NCBI GenBank assembly: GCA_023053575.1
Contig: JAKZAP010000007.1
Span: forward strand, 25,135,464-25,199,463
DNA from: Branchinecta lynchi
Taxonomy: Eukaryota; Arthropoda; Branchiopoda; Anostraca; Branchinectidae
Direction of reading: 5' to 3'
DNA length: 64,000 bases
Part shown: piece by piece, positions 33,515 to 42,574 of the stretch
Position numbering within the stretch: position 1 is the first letter of the stretch
Layout of the letters: each line of letters opens with the position of its first letter
Notes under the pieces: generated by a model
The model's database searches: none
What the model was told of the DNA's origin: nothing
The model's input: only the letters and a program-made list of their open reading frames with translations
Program-made: the position numbers and the translations under genes

Positions 33515-33642
33515 AGGAAAGCGGGCGGGTGTGGGGGGACCGGGAAAGTGGAGCGAGAGGCGACCGGAAAAGCGGAGGCGGAGCGGTGTGAGGGCCGCGC
33601 CGGGCCGCCGTGCGCGCCACCAGGCCGGGGCCTCCCCCCGCA
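33515..33642. other. GC-rich island of abnormal composition
   Basis: About 125 bases are roughly three-quarters or more G+C (for example gcgccgggccgccgtgcgcg), inside DNA that is otherwise AT-rich. The edges are sharp. Neither side shows repeat ends. Possible explanations are a captured CpG-rich or rRNA-spacer fragment, or an assembly chimera. Frames on both strands that cross it owe their length to the lack of stop codons in GC-rich sequence. Confidence 0.6.
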
Positions 33643-33722
33643 TCTATACTGTAGTGATTCAGATGGCTTCTTGAAAACATATACTAGTCCTTCATTCAAC
33701 TTATACTTACACCCTCCATGGC

Positions 33723-33910
33723 TCAACACGTTTGAAAGATTGCGGAAAGGAGCATTTGATTTTTATCTTTGGCAGAAAGATGAATCACCAAATATCCAAA
33801 ATCATGCGATGTGGCCAATTCGTAGGCTTTTTGTAGGAACTGTTTTTCACTCGGAAAAATTTGAGCCACTGATCTCACTACACTGCTACCATCCCAATTA
33901 TTTCGAAATA
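33723..33910 (-). pseudogene. Polinton/adintovirus-type packaging ATPase C-terminal fragment
   Basis: The minus strand encodes NWDGSSVVRSVAQIFPS, then FLQKAYELATSHDFGYLVI, then HLSAKDKNQMLLSAIF. The order 'VR..a..iFP...F...Y..ATs...GYL.idl.......if' matches the end of the A32/FtsK-HerA-type ATPases encoded by Polinton-like elements and related viruses. The Walker motifs would lie upstream and are not present. It stops at 33723 and lies 450 bases from the small spliced gene, transcribed the other way. Identity is by pattern only. Confidence 0.45.
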
Positions 33911-34080
33911 AAATAATATCAGTTAAATTTAAACTCACGGTTCTCATTGCTTTAGCCTGGATAAATAAATTATGGACCAATACCAAACAGGTAATATTCT
34001 GATGATGAGAATGAAATGGAAAATAAAGCGGCCCATTCTTTATGGTACTTTTCAAAATCATCAGATTCAATGTCATCCCG

Positions 34081-34088
34081 TATAAAAA
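34081..34088 (+). promoter_or_regulatory. TATA-like box of the small spliced gene
   Basis: TATAAAAA lies 90 bases before the ATG at 34171, with a TCAGTA initiator-like sequence at 34101-34106. That is about 22 bases after the TATA start, which is somewhat short. It is the only such pair in the 200 bases upstream. Confidence 0.35.
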
Positions 34089-34170
34089 TCGAATTGGGTT
34101 TCAGTAAACACTTCATCTAGTCCTTGAAAAAACATTGTTTGTCACAGTCAAAGTGAAAAGGAGCGCCAAC

Positions 34171-34923
34171 ATGAGTAAGTATTGTCTTTTTTTTGTATTT
34201 ATTTTCTCAACCATCCACCCCTCGTGATCACTGTATTTACTATTTAATTATCAAGTGACTAACCTCTTACATTAAAAATTATATTTTAGTAATTAACTCC
34301 TCAATGTAGTTTACTATTACAATACTTGAAACTTTGCTTAGTTCCATCAAAAGAAAAACTAAAAGTATTTTATTTAAAGACTATAGTTACTCTATTTCAT
34401 TCCAGACCAAGCAAGAGCAGTATTACCATCAAACAGAGCGCGGGTGTTAATTCAACAGAGTAAGTATCTAATTATTAAGTAGAATATTTTTTGTTTCGTT
34501 ACTTTAAATAGTCTATTTGTTTTAGATGGTGGTCCACCGACCCCAAGAGGTCGAGAATTGTTATTGGTGAATAGACGTAAGTATGGAACTAATTAAAATA
34601 AATATTAGAAAATCGGTGATGGAAAATAAATGTTCTTCATTCACTAATGGGAGACTGCATGGATGTAATTCGGAATGCGAATAATAATAATGTCTGAAAT
34701 CGTATAGAAAGGGAGAGATATCCTAACTTTAAATCATTCAGGAGTTAGGAACTAGAAACTGCATTCACTCACCTTCATTTATTTTCCAGTTCAAACCCTT
34801 GAAGAGGAAAAGCGGACGCTCATCGACAAAGTCGAGATACTTCAGGGACAAGTCCTGAAGGAAAGGAAGAGGAATGAAACATTAAAGTGCCTCGTCGAAA
34901 CAATGAAAACACTTTTTGAGTAG
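34171..34923 (+). CDS. Small four-exon gene, coiled-coil protein of unknown function
   Basis: Four short exons are bounded by good splice sites: 34171-34174 (ATGA, then GTAAGT), 34406-34459 (after ttccag, before gtaagt), 34526-34576 (after ttttag, before gtaagt), and 34790-34923 (after tttccag, ending TAG). All three introns are phase 1, and exons 2 and 3 are multiples of three, so the frame stays open for 80 residues. The ATG context is good (gccaacATG). The protein has a basic N-terminus (NRARVLIQQ), a GGPPTPRGRELL turn, and a helical charged tail (LEEEKRTLIDKVEILQ) likely to form a coiled coil. It is rich in K, R and E and has no signal peptide or membrane segment. A polyadenylation signal follows at once. 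I recognise no family. Unlike almost everything nearby, it is unbroken. Confidence 0.6.
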
Positions 34924-34931
34924 TTTAATCA

Positions 34932-34937
34932 AATAAA
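34932..34937 (+). terminator. Polyadenylation signal AATAAA
   Basis: AATAAA begins nine bases after the TAG of the small spliced gene. The position is unusually close but fits a very compact transcript. Confidence 0.5.
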
Positions 34938-35020
34938 AACGGTTCTGGAAATTCAACGTGATGGAGCACGGTTTGGCTGAACAGAGTCATCTTCTGTGAT
35001 GCGTAGCCTTGTGTCTTCAG

Positions 35021-35221
35021 GCATCGCATCTTCGATATCGGCTCTTGAAAAACCAACGAGTCGAACTCGAACTAGATGTAGTTCTCGGAAGCGCACGAAA
35101 CGTAGAACAAGATTCAGTCATACTCCAATATCCATCTTTTCCAAAACAAGCGTATCCGTTTCCATCTCCAGGAATAAGAAAAAGTCAATCAGATTTATTC
35201 GATTTGCATAATAGCCTCTGA
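35021..35221 (+). other. Open frame after a splice-acceptor-like site
   Basis: Directly after a good acceptor (ccttgtgtcttcag, ending 35020) a 66-codon frame runs to TGA at 35219-35221. It has a natural composition (RVELELDVVLGSARNVEQDS, ending QSDLFDLHNSL). It could be an alternative terminal exon of the small gene upstream. However, joining it to a phase-1 donor would use a different, more basic frame that is also open. It may instead be part of an older downstream gene. Confidence 0.25.
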
Positions 35222-35389
35222 TACGAAAACGATGTACATTCATGCCAGATAGAGTTTCCAAGTTCTGAATCCACATGTCGAATCCAATTTGAATGTCAGA
35301 TAATGCATGTCTTTATTCGGATACGGTCTTGGTGGGGCTGGTGCCATGATACAAATTCTGAAAGAAACATACATTTCAATTAATATTCT

Positions 35390-35752
35390 GAACCTGAAGA
35401 GGACCCATGCCAAGTAGTGCCGACATAAATTCTAAGCCTGAAGAGGAGTCCAATCAAGGAGGACCGAAATAAAACTCCAAGCCTGAAGAGTGACTCCTGC
35501 CAATGAGGACCAAAATAAGACTTGGAACCTGAAGAGGAGCCCTACCAAGGAGGGCCGAAATAAAACACGGAACCTGAAGAGAACCCCTTCCAATGAGGAC
35601 CAAAATAAGACTTGGAACCTAAAGAGGAGCCCTACCAAGGAGGGCCGAAATAAAACATGGAACCTGAAGAGGACCCCTTCCAATGAGGACCAAAGTAAGA
35701 ATTGGAACCTGAAGAGGACCACTGCCAAGGAGGGCCGAAATAAAATTGCCAC
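35390..35752 (+). repeat. 45-bp tandem array, eight units, hammerhead-like core
   Basis: Eight head-to-tail 45-base units start at 35390. Each reads roughly 'gaacctgaagaggagccc', 'taccaaggagggccgaaat', 'aaaacacg'. Units alternate between a 'gggccgaaat' form and a 'gaggaccaaaat' form, so the array grew in part as 90-bp dimers. The CTGAAGA...hairpin...GAAAT arrangement matches the hammerhead-like motifs at 4311, 9501 and 11250. Because 45 is a multiple of 3, the array stays open as a 15-residue peptide repeat ('NLKRTPSNEDQNKTW' type) out to 35858. Whether RNA or peptide matters is open. Confidence 0.75.
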
Positions 35753-35975
35753 TACTCTGGAGACAGCTAATCTGAACATGTTGGTAGAGAAACTCAAAGT
35801 GATCCAGGACAGGATTATCCGTGAACAATTCCTCGAGTCCGCCCCACGTGATTTATAGATGGGTTTACGGGACGGCAAATTTGCAGGGTTGAATGAGATT
35901 GCTTCAGCGAAAAAATACGCATTGGCGAAGGCAGCTTCAGTTCAATGCAAGGCAATCCTTTCATTCTGATTGGGA

Positions 35976-36827
35976 TCACAGGTCCTGGGTATCTGTCCTG
36001 GGAAGGGCGCTGTCTCTGCCAAACGTCAAGAAGAAACTGTTATCACCCGTCACTGAGGAATAGGCTGTGTTGATGCTGTGGCAGAGGTATGGTAGCTGCT
36101 TGTCCCATGAAAGCCTGTCATCTTTGGTTGTAATTCCCAGTATTTTGTTGAACTGTCTGTGCACTTGCTCAATTTTCCCGTTTGAGCAGGGTCGGTAGGC
36201 TGAAGTCTTCCATCGTGCTATGCCCATCAGTTTGGCTACTTCCATTGATAGTTTTGATATAAGTTGGGCTCCTCTGTCGCTCATCACAGTGTTTGGCTTC
36301 CCGAATATCAAGAATAGGTCTGTGAGCGCTCTGCATACAGTTTCCGATGTTGTATCTCTTAGCGGAATGGCCCAGCAGTACGAAGTAAAGTTGTCTATCG
36401 CTGAGAGAATGTAGGTATTTCCGCTGGTACTTGTTGGGAGGGTCCCGACGAGGTCTATGCTCAGAATGTCTCTCGGGTGCCTCGCAATCGGGAATGTACC
36501 AAGTGGCGCCGTCCAAGTGTAGGGTGGAGTTTTTCGCCGTGCGCATGCTTCACAAGTACCCACAAAATTCTTTACTTTCTCTGTTGCTTGTGGTAAGTAG
36601 AAGTTCTCCCTGACCATGGCTAGTGTCTTCATAGTGCCAAAGTGGGCGCTAAGTACATCATGGCAGTATTTCAGGCATTCACCCTCGAGTGCTTCTGGTA
36701 TAACTGGTACCATTTTCACATCCTTTTTCCGGTAGGTTTGTCCAGGACATACGAGTCGGCAAACTAGATCTGTGTCGACGTTATAGGTGAAGTTATCGAT
36801 TTCTTTCATGTACTTCCGGTAGTCCAT
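35976..36827 (-). pseudogene. Ty3/gypsy integrase
   Basis: From 36827 about 283 residues are open. A zinc-binding domain (CHDVLSAHFG, then CEACARRK) is followed by a DDE core with D in DILSIDLVG, D in VMSDRGAQLI, and E in SNGKIEQVHR. The end has a 'WDKQLPYLCHSINTAYSS' segment typical of Ty3 integrases. The catalytic triad is intact and this domain alone could look functional, but the RT upstream is broken, so the element as a whole is dead. No GPY/F or chromodomain is visible after it. Confidence 0.9.
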
Positions 36828-36829
36828 CC

Positions 36830-37916
36830 CAAGTGGTTCTTCTTCGAGGAAGTATTCTCTAAGTGCTGAGGTTTTTGGTCGGTTCTTCCGGCAGTCGTTG
36901 GTGCTTTAACGGTGTTGACTTCGTATTTCCGGCTTAGCCGATGAGGGACTATGTTGGACTTCCCTTGTATGTATTCGATGTCGAAGTCAAAGGATAGTAG
37001 TTTCAGGATCCATCTGCTTAGCCGGCTGTTAGGGTTGCTTTGCGGCTTTTTCATCGTCTTGGGGTATTGTAGAGATCTTTGGTCTGTCCTCAACAGAAAC
37101 TTTCCCTTGAAGATTAGCGCGGAAGTGGTGCGTGAAGTGAACTATTGAAAGCAGTTCGCTTTCAACTGTAGAGTAACGGGTCTCGCTGTCCGTTAGGGCT
37201 CGGCTTCCGTAGTGGATAGGGTGTAGTCGGCCATCCCTATACTGTCCGAGCATTCCGCCGATCCCGGTCTGGCTTGCATCCACCGACAGTATAATTTTCT
37301 CGTTGAGGTCTGGTAGAATCAGGATTGGTTCTGATGTCAGTTCCCCTTTAAGAAATTCCAATGCCTTTCTCGCTTCTTCTGTGAACCTGAATGGGGTGTT
37401 GCTTTTCTTGGTGAGGGTTACTAGCGGGCGACAGTGGTCTGCGAAGTCCCGGATAAATTTCCTGAACCATGAGAAAAGTCCAATTATTCCTCGGAGTTCC
37501 TTCAGATTTCTGGGTGGCTTCATTTCTTCGACAGATTTATCCGGATCCGGCCAAACGCATCCTTCTCCTATAACGTGGCCCAAAAATACTGTGGAAGGCA
37601 CTAGTATGCGGCACTTCTTTGGCTTTAGTTTTAAGCCCGCCAGTCTGAATCTTGTTAGTATCAATCGCAGAATTTCCAAAGCTTCATTCTGTGTTCTAGC
37701 CCATGCAAGCAGGTCGTCCAAGAAGCAGATTAGGGACTTGTACTGCTTATCCTTGAATAGTGTGTAGACGAGGCGCTGAAACACTGCAGGGCTGTTTGCG
37801 AGGCCGAAAGGCATTCTGCGGTAGGCATAAGTTGCGCCGTCTGCGGTGATGAATGCTGTTTTTGGCTGATCCTCCTCTTTGACTGGCACTGCACGGTAAG
37901 CTCCCGTTTGGTCCAC
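36830..37916 (-). pseudogene. Ty3/gypsy reverse transcriptase-RNase H
   Basis: From 37916 the frame carries RRMPFGLANSPAVFQR, then ICFLDDLLAW with the catalytic DD, then the thumb and RNase H start: SVDASQTGIGGML (D), then YSTVESELLSIVH (E). After a frame change near 37060 the RNase H end follows (TDQRSLQY, SRWILKLLSFDFDIEY and HRLSRKY). It sits directly upstream of the integrase. The N-terminal RT part continues into 38020-38160 in another frame because of the 55-bp duplication at 37910-38019. Confidence 0.9.
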
Positions 37917-38019
37917 GGAGGTGAAGAATTTGCTGTCAGGTGGTATGCAGTCGAGGCATTCGTTGGTCCACGGAGGTGAAGAATTTGCTGTCAGGTGGTA
38001 TGCAGTCGAGGCATTCGTT
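37910..38019. repeat. 55-bp tandem duplication inside the RT
   Basis: Two identical 55-base copies start at 37910 and 37965 ('ggtccacggaggtgaagaat' and onward). Fifty-five is not a multiple of three, so the duplication itself breaks the RT frame. Identical copies suggest it is young relative to the element. Confidence 0.95.
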
Positions 38020-38157
38020 CAGATTCGGGACTCGGAAGTTGTTTTTCTTCGTTACCGAGTTGAGCTTTCTGAAATCTATGCATAGCCGATGTTGCTCCGG
38101 TTGTCCTGGGCCACTCTTCTTCTTTACAATGACAACTGGGCTTGCCCAAGGGCTGTC

Positions 38158-38559
38158 TCATGGGTAGATGATACCTTGCCTCGCCAGCTTGTCGATTTCT
38201 TCCCTCAAAAATGGTCTTAAGTTCCAGGGTGTCCTGTATGGGGCTTGAGCTATGGGGGCGCTGTCTCCGGTGTCGATCTGCATCTCCATTAGGTCTGTGT
38301 GACCGAAATCCTCGTCGTCGGTGCTGAAAGTATCTCTGAACTCCCATAGTGTACTCTGTACTTCCTTCTTGAAATTGTCTTCTGTCAGGTGACCCAGCTT
38401 GAACTGAACGAAGAACTCCGGCTTCTTCATTGGGTATTCCGGCATTCTTGGTGTGTTTCCGGTACTTCTACCGTCGGAAAATTGTATCCCGTTTATCTGT
38501 TGGCCGGGTTGTACGGTCTGTATATCTGTGTCAATGAGTACTTCGTATCGAGCGATCAA
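38158..38559 (-). pseudogene. Ty3/gypsy pol, region before the RT
   Basis: The frame includes QIDTGDSAPIAQAPYR and LREEIDKLARQGIIYP, the typical entry into Ty3 RT ('d.g...p....R..p......i..ll..GiI.pS'). A TGA at 38158-38160 stops it exactly where S is expected. After it the same frame continues with DSPWASPVVIVKKK and the first palm motif (LCIDFRKLNS) before the 55-bp duplication. Confidence 0.8.
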
Positions 38560-38751
38560 GGTCTTCTTTGGAATCCGTATCGCCTCTCCCGTCGGGTTGA
38601 ATACTATAATGTGTGCTATTCCTTCGCTAGCTGCTGTTATTTGCTCATCAATGTTTAGAGCTCCAGTCCAAGCGCCTTCGACTGCCAGCAGTCGTACAGT
38701 CCCTTCTATTTCGCTATCATCATCAGTCGTAAGGGCGATCTGTAACCTTTC

Positions 38752-39344
38752 TTAAGAGTGTGGCGCCACTGTCGCCTTCCATATGGTTACTGCTTTGTCT
38801 TCTTCTTTTCTTGGTGCTGGAATTCTTTGTTGGATTGGTCTCTGAGTCTCTGTGTGCATTTGACAAGTTTCTCGGTCTTCGCATCTTACTGGGGGACTCG
38901 GCCGGATTGGCGGGTCGTTCCCTCTAGTTTCCTTTTCGTGGAGCTCTGTCCGAACGTAGTTTACGTTTCGTCTGTCGTAGTTATGTCCGTTTGTTTGGGT
39001 CCGTCTCATATTCTCTCCATGTGCTTTCGTGAATGGCCGGTCTTGCTCTGGCTCACAGTATCTACTACGTTCACGCACTGTTTTGCAAGTCAGCGTTTTG
39101 TGCTCGGCGTCAATTAACATTATATGTTTGCTGAGGAAGGGCATTCCAAGGATTGCTTGGTACGGCAGATATTTGCAAACAACGAAGGGGCTTGGTATGT
39201 TGCTCCTTGGTATATTACTGGTAGCTTTATTTCATACCTTGCATCAAGGTCATGTCCGGTCACGCTTGAGAGCTTAGATTGTGCCGGTCTTGCTGCATTA
39301 TACGGTAATTTTTCAAAAACGCTACTAGAATGCATTTTCTGAAG
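38752..39344 (-). pseudogene. Ty3/gypsy protease C-terminus and linker
   Basis: A segment reading YEIKLPVIYQGATYQA continues across frames into a 'GMPFLSKHIMLIDAEHK' end, the 'iLG..fl......d' close of Ty3 aspartic proteases. A polar linker (39144-38752) follows. The N-terminal active-site D-S/T-G is missing because the element is cut at about 39350, where a plus-strand LINE begins. Confidence 0.6.
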
Positions 39345-39358
39345 AACTGGAATTATTA

Positions 39359-40672
39359 ATGTCAAAAGGAACCCGGAGCGAGTTGTCTGTGAAAGAAGGT
39401 GATATACTCGACGCGATTAAAAATATGAAGAAAAAGTTTTCTATGGGTGCTGATGGCATTTGTGGTAAACATCTCGAAAATGGAGGCCGTTTACTTGTGT
39501 CCAACCTATCGGTTCTTTTCCAAATAATTTTCAATGTCGGTTTTGTTCCGGACTCTTTTTGCGTTGGAATTATTTCTCCTATTTTAAAAAAGGGAAAACC
39601 GAGCGGTTTTTGTTCATCGTGTAGACCCATCACAGTTTCAAGTGTTCTGTGTAAGTTAGTTGAGTTACTTATTATTTCAAGGATAAAAGCGAAATGTAAA
39701 ATGCCCGGTTTTCAATTTGGTTTCATAAAGGGCCTAGGTTGCGAACAATTACTCCGTTCGCTATGTAATGTTTTGAAAGATGCACATGAAAGTGATGAAA
39801 TGCTTGATATTGGTACTTATGATGTGCAACTTGCTTTTGACTCGATTATTCATCCCCAAGCTATGCTAGAACTTATAAAATCGGGAGTTGAAATAGATGT
39901 GGTAGCCCCACTTTACGACATGTATCGTCAACTTAAAGGGCAGGTTAAATTGCCTCATTCACAAAAGCTAAACTATTGATATCCCGGTAGAAAAGGGTAT
40001 CAAACAAGGGTCGATAACGTCCCCTATTGTATTTAACAATGCGCTTCTGTCTGCCCAGAGTAACATTGATACTTCTTGTATATTCCGCGGTTTAGATGTT
40101 TTGTTATGCGGATGATTTTTTTAACATAAGTCGAACTGTTGCTGGTCTTGAACGGTATTTCCGGGATCTAAGTACTAATTATGATAAGATTGGTATGTCT
40201 TTGAATCCAGATAAATCCCAAGTGCTTTTGTTTAATTACAAGGATCCTATTGAAGCTCCGGTTAATTTGGGAGATTGCTACTCCAGTCGATCACTTCATG
40301 TACTTGGGTATCCCAATCGGTCGGACTATTGCTGCTACGCGGAAGCTTCTGGTACAGCACATTGAGAATAATGTGCGAAATTCTTACATTTCAGTAGTTG
40401 TATCCCAGCTAAATTTGGGTAGGAAACTACTTGCTCGAATATTCAACAGCTCAGTCATGGGCCATTTTCTGTATATCGTTCCCTTCTGGGACATATTAAG
40501 TGACAGTGATAAAGCTGACCTCCGAAAAATTTATTTTAAATATGGGAAATATCTCCTTGGAATCCCGTCCTGGTCAAGAAATAGACCTCTAGTGCGAAAA
40601 TACGGTCTGCGGGAACCGGTAACTGAAATGGCCGAACACTTCAAGCGGATGACTGCAGACAAGCCGTCTCAC
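39359..40672 (+). pseudogene. LINE reverse transcriptase, longest copy
   Basis: The first frame (39359-39979) has GADGICGKHLENGG, then GIISPILKKGKPSGF and CRPITVSSVLCKLVELL, then YDVQLAFDSIIHP (first palm Asp). After a frameshift come KGIKQGSITSPIVFNN (motif B) and LCYADDFFNIS (motif C, ADD, near 40096). A one-base shift near 40260 leads into DHFMYLGIPIGRT and the C-terminal region to about 40672, where a hAT-type element interrupts it. The 3' half from 40088 onward is the same sequence found in the three tandem units, so this copy shows what lies upstream in the family. Confidence 0.85.
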
Positions 40673-40673
40673 C

Positions 40674-41003
40674 CAGGGGCGTCACGACTGGGGGGGGGAG
40701 GGGGGGGACGCCCCCCCCCCAATGCCGTCGGCCAGTCGGTAAAAATAACCGAGTCGGTGCGAAGCGCCGCGATTTTTCGTCAAAACAGTTGATTTTTTTC
40801 ACCGGCGATAGTCGGTTTTTCTGAAAATTGGTCGATTTTTCGTCAAAATAGTCGGTTTTTATGAAAATAAGTAGATGTTTCTGAAAATCAGTCGATTTTT
40901 TTTCAATAATGTCATTTTTATTGTTGAAAACAGTCGTTTTTTCTGCAGAAAAAGTCGGTAAAGTTTTCAGCCAGTCGGTAAATTCCTCGTCCCCCCCCCC
41001 CAA
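40674..41003 (+). mobile_element. hAT-type non-autonomous element, right end lost
   Basis: It starts CAGGGGCGTCACGACTGGGG inside the LINE C-terminus (compare the intact sequence 'ccgtctcaccacccctggag' in the tandem units). It continues through G and C runs, a 'gtcggtgcgaagcgccgcga' hairpin, and many 'gtcgatttttcgtcaaaa' type repeats of about 22-30 bases. A C-run near 40990 marks the end. The expected right terminus and the target duplication are missing, so the right side was lost in a rearrangement. Confidence 0.55.
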
Positions 41004-42059
41004 ACATGCTCTCTATATGCTCTCACATCTTGTATACTTGAGCGAAACTTGCGGCTGACAAGACAGTGGTCGATCTGGTTTCTGACTGCTCCACCGGGGG
41101 AGGTCCAGGAATATTTGTGGACGTCTCTATGAGGAAAAAGACTGCCTCCTATCACCAGATCATTGGCCATTGCAAAGTCGATCAGCATCGTTCCGTTCTC
41201 ATTGCGTACGCTTTTATCACTGTTGGAAGAATTGAAGATAGATTTCGAGAAACAAAACAAAAGGAGTATGAGTTGCAAGAGTTTGTGAATTTCATGAATA
41301 ACAGTGAAAATTGATAGCACCTGGTAAGAATGAATGAAGAAGATGCAGTTGAACAGGTATGTCTTTTGTTTTTAAAGATGTTTTTGCAAGTCAGTTGTGA
41401 GCTGCCCTTGAGGATTTGTTGTTGTGTGACTACAGGCTATCCTCGAGGTAATAACTGCAGCATTATAAATCATGCTTTAACATTTCTGTGATGAACATCA
41501 GGTGGACAGGGTGGTCATCTTGACTTTCCATCTTTGTATAGTAGAGGCATGCTTTTCAGCTTATGTGAAAGTGATAGTTTGTTGACATTGGACTTTGCCA
41601 TTTTCATGCACTTGCTGTATCTAAACCTAACTATTAGTTAGCCATAGTAGGTAATTAAAAGCATCCGAAAACACCTGAATAGGTATTTTGGGTTTTCAAT
41701 CGTTCTATCGTCCCAAAACTGTACAGGAAGGGTATTCAACCTCGGACAAGATTTCAAATTTCCAGAGAAGTCATCCTTCAGAATAATCTGTCTGGCTTAA
41801 AAAGTAACCACAAAATATGACAAACTTGCTAGACTGAAGCTCACTGAATGGTTTACATATTGGATGAATAAATATTGAATACCAAAACCCTTGAGGCAAA
41901 AAGAATCATGTACTGATAGCGATCTTAAAAAATTAAATTTTGCTTAAAAGTATTGTTTGTATTTTGCGGTTAAGATGAGTTCTTTAAGGAGTGGTCGGAT
42001 CGGAGAAGGTGGCGATGTCTAACCCAATGATGTCAAGTTTCTAATGCTTTAGCAAAGTT

Positions 42060-42560
42060 TTATCGTCCTATGACATCTGGGAGTACTTTAAATCATGATC
42101 ACCGAATCCGGCCCGATTCTTTCACTGATGCACCTACGACTTGTGCCTGTACTTCCCAGCAAGTTTCATCCTGATCGCTCAACTCTGTGCGAATCACAAG
42201 ATGTTCGGTTCTCCCCTCCACCCTCCCGCCCCCCAGTTCAGCGGATCCAGTCCGCACTTGAAACGGGAAATATGACACATGAGTTCTTTCAAGATGTCAA
42301 GTTTCATTATGATCCGATAACCCGATCGAAAGTTATGCATGCCACTAATTTCCGGATTCCGCCGTCTCCCCCTACCCCCATGACGGTCGGATCGGGCCAG
42401 TGACGTTTCCAAGTTAATCGGTCGGGTCTCTGATATGCCTGCCAAGTTTTATCGTCCTAGCCCACCTGGAAGTATATCAACTACGGATCACCGGAATCCA
42501 GGAACCCCCCTCCAACTCCCCCCACAGTATCCGAATCCGTTCCAGACCTGTCAGTTATTT
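42060..42560 (+). repeat. 'aagtttcat' repeat block in unit copy 1
   Basis: Segments such as 'caagtttcatcctgatcgct', 'gtcaagtttcattatgatcc' and 'ccaagttttatcgtccta' recur about every 130 bases. It is the same family as 20680-21760. Near-identical copies lie at 52600-53110 and 59960-60480 because the whole unit is duplicated. The 700 bases before it (41330-42050) show no gene. Confidence 0.75.
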
Positions 42561-42574
42561 ATCTAGAACTTGTG

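Noticed and set aside
33491..33916. 141-codon plus-strand frame
   Set aside because: Half of it is the GC-rich island, where stop codons are rare, and the rest is antisense to the packaging-ATPase-like fragment.
35390..35752. CRISPR-like array
   Set aside because: Units are contiguous with no unique spacers, and the surroundings are eukaryotic transposons.
35490..35858. Open frame through the 45-bp array
   Set aside because: A 45-base period keeps any frame open without selection, so length alone is not evidence of a gene. The tail after the array (LNMLVEKLKVIQDRIIREQF) looks protein-like but is too short to judge.
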